Shown here: positions 5,447-6,752 of the stretch, one piece after another
Position numbering within the stretch: position 1 is the stretch's first letter
Layout: each line of letters begins with the position of its first letter
NCBI GenBank assembly: GCA_019136175.1
Contig: JAGVUS010000213.1
Span: 1-6,752, forward strand
DNA length: 6,752 nucleotides
Direction of reading: 5' to 3'
Origin: Chloroflexota bacterium
Lineage (GTDB): Bacteria > Chloroflexota > Anaerolineae > Anaerolineales > Anaerolineaceae
Program-made: the position numbers and the translations under genes
Notes under the pieces: generated by a model
The model's input: the letters and a program-made list of their open reading frames with translations, nothing else
The model's database searches: none
Told to the model about the DNA's origin: nothing

Positions 5447-6752
5447 ATTCATTGTGGAAAACGGTCAGTTCTGGCTGGATGGTCAACCCCAGTTGATCCA
5501 GGCGGGTGAATTTCACTACTTCCGTACCCCCCGGGAGGAATGGCGTCACCGGCTGGGTTTATTGAAAGCTGCCGGTTTCAATGCAGTGGCATCCTACATC
5601 CCCTGGTTATGGCACCAGCTGGATGAAGATGTTTCAGACTTTGATGGCAACAGTCATCCCATGCGGAACCTGGCTGGCTTTTTGGACCTGGCAGCCGAAA
5701 TGGGCTTGCTGATCATCGCCCGACCAGGACCTTACATCAACGCAGAGACAATCAACGAAGGAATTCCGCCATGGGTCTTCCGCAAGTATCCCCAGGTAAC
5801 CTACATCAACCAGGATCATCAGCCGCAGAATATTGTCAGCTACCTGCACCCGGATTTCCTCGCCGTGGTGCGCAAGTGGTACCGGGCAGTGTTCCAGGTG
5901 CTGGCGCCCCGCCAGGTTACGCAGCAGGGAAAAATTGTGCTGATTCAGTTGGACAATGAAATGGGAATGATGCATTGGGTCCGGAACATGATGGACATCA
6001 ATCCAGACACGCTTGCCCGCTTTGCGTCTTACCTTGAAAAAACTTACAACAGGGATTTGACCCGGCGCTACCCAGCTGGACAACTCCAGGATTTTCTGCG
6101 AAAGGAAATCAGCCAGCCCACTGAAACCTGGTCGGAAAAGAGTTTGCGGGATTATAAATTTTTCTATCGCGAATATCTTGAGGAATATTGCTCCATTTTA
6201 TGGTCGGAAGCAAAAGCCAATGGCATGGAAGTCCCCCCAGTCATTAATATCCATGGTTTTGCCAATGGCGGAAAAACCTTCCCGATTGGTCTGTCCCAGT
6301 TAATCAATGTTATGCGTATGGAGGGGATGATCAGTGCAACGGACGTTTATCCGGGGATTATCGGCGAGGGCACGTACCATCAACTCGTGCTGGTGAATGA
6401 AATCACAAAGGCATTGCAGAATCCACAACAACCCCTGTTCTCGATCGAATTTCAAGCTGGCGGCAACCAGGATCACAGCAACGGGCAATCTTCGTTTAAT
6501 GATCTGCACAGCCGGTTGTGCATCTCCACAGGCATGCGCGCGATCAATCATTACCTTTTCTGCGATGGAGAAAATGATCCTGTTCTCAGCCCGGTGAAAC
6601 GTCATGATTGGGGGCACCCCGTCCGCAAGGATGGCACTCTCCGCCGCCATTATCACCGCTACCCACAGCTTTCCAATGTACTGCATTCCTATGGAGCCGA
6701 CCTGGTACTGGCGCGCCCCAGGACGGTTACATCCATCGGGTTCATCCTGGAT
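5439..6752 (+). CDS. GH35-like glycosidase, beta-galactosidase family (3' partial)
   Basis: Clan GH-A retaining glycosidase of the GH35 type; 438 residues are visible and the frame is still open at the window end. The protein starts MSKFIVENGQFWLDG with no signal peptide, so it is probably cytoplasmic. The TIM-barrel domain fills most of the visible part. Family blocks are GEFHYFR (23-29), YIPW (53-56), RPGPYINAE (95-103) and QLDNEMG, with Glu174 as the expected acid/base. Glu337 in SIEFQAGG is the expected nucleophile. These positions correspond to Tyr83, Glu129, Asn187/Glu188 and Glu268 of human GLB1 by motif comparison. Two blocks deviate from typical GH35: the usual WNxHEP is WLWHQL here, and the usual ENEYG is DNEMG. 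Specificity may therefore not be plain beta-galactosidase. In this operon it could remove terminal sugars from imported oligosaccharides. C-terminal beta-sandwich domains, usual in GH35, would lie beyond the window. Family call is firm; substrate is unknown. Confidence 0.85.
   Translation, partial: MSKFIVENGQFWLDGQPQLIQAGEFHYFRTPREEWRHRLGLLKAAGFNAVASYIPWLWHQLDEDVSDFDGNSHPMRNLAGFLDLAAEMGLLIIARPGPYINAETINEGIPPWVFRKYPQVTYINQDHQPQNIVSYLHPDFLAVVRKWYRAVFQVLAPRQVTQQGKIVLIQLDNEMGMMHWVRNMMDINPDTLARFASYLEKTYNRDLTRRYPAGQLQDFLRKEISQPTETWSEKSLRDYKFFYREYLEEYCSILWSEAKANGMEVPPVINIHGFANGGKTFPIGLSQLINVMRMEGMISATDVYPGIIGEGTYHQLVLVNEITKALQNPQQPLFSIEFQAGGNQDHSNGQSSFNDLHSRLCISTGMRAINHYLFCDGENDPVLSPVKRHDWGHPVRKDGTLRRHYHRYPQLSNVLHSYGADLVLARPRTVTSIGFILD

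Noticed and set aside
4820..5452. A 210-codon open frame on the minus strand opposite the cytoplasmic GH144-like gene
   Set aside because: It lies fully antisense to a conserved hydrolase, resembles no family I recognise, and breaks the one-direction layout.
5634..6686. Minus-strand open frames of 149 and 128 codons opposite the 3' region
   Set aside because: The plus strand here is one continuous GH35-like reading frame with catalytic motifs; the antisense frames have no family signal.

Overview
The window is a densely packed, single-strand piece of a carbohydrate-utilisation operon. Six genes all read left to right, and no non-coding gap exceeds about 20 bases. In order they are: a MalF-type ABC sugar permease (5' end cut by the window edge), a MalG-type ABC sugar permease, a lipoprotein glycoside hydrolase of the bacterial 'glycoamylase' (Pfam PF10091, GH144-like) type, a LacI-family regulator, a second GH144-like hydrolase with no export signal, and a GH35-like glycosidase that runs off the 3' edge. 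The first and last genes are both incomplete.

A coherent reading, which is inference from families and gene order, is a system for a beta-linked glucan. The surface-anchored GH144-like enzyme would cut polymer outside the cell, the CUT1-type ABC importer would bring in the oligosaccharides, and the cytoplasmic GH144-like enzyme plus the GH35-like enzyme would finish the breakdown under control of the LacI repressor. Characterised GH144 enzymes act on beta-1,2-glucan, so beta-1,2-gluco-oligosaccharides (sophorose series) are the leading substrate guess. The solute-binding protein and the operon promoter are expected upstream of base 1. No ATPase gene is present here; CUT1 importers often borrow a shared ATPase encoded elsewhere.

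Organism: base composition looks close to 50% G+C. The combination of a type II lipoprotein signal with a Thr/Pro/Glu-rich spacer, CUT1 permeases and LacI regulation suits a saccharolytic anaerobe such as a member of the Anaerolineae (Chloroflexota), with Bacillota as an alternative. This is a style-based guess with modest confidence. No RNA genes, mobile elements, CRISPR arrays, terminators or clear promoters were seen. Three perfect inverted repeats lie inside coding sequence and are listed because they stand out.
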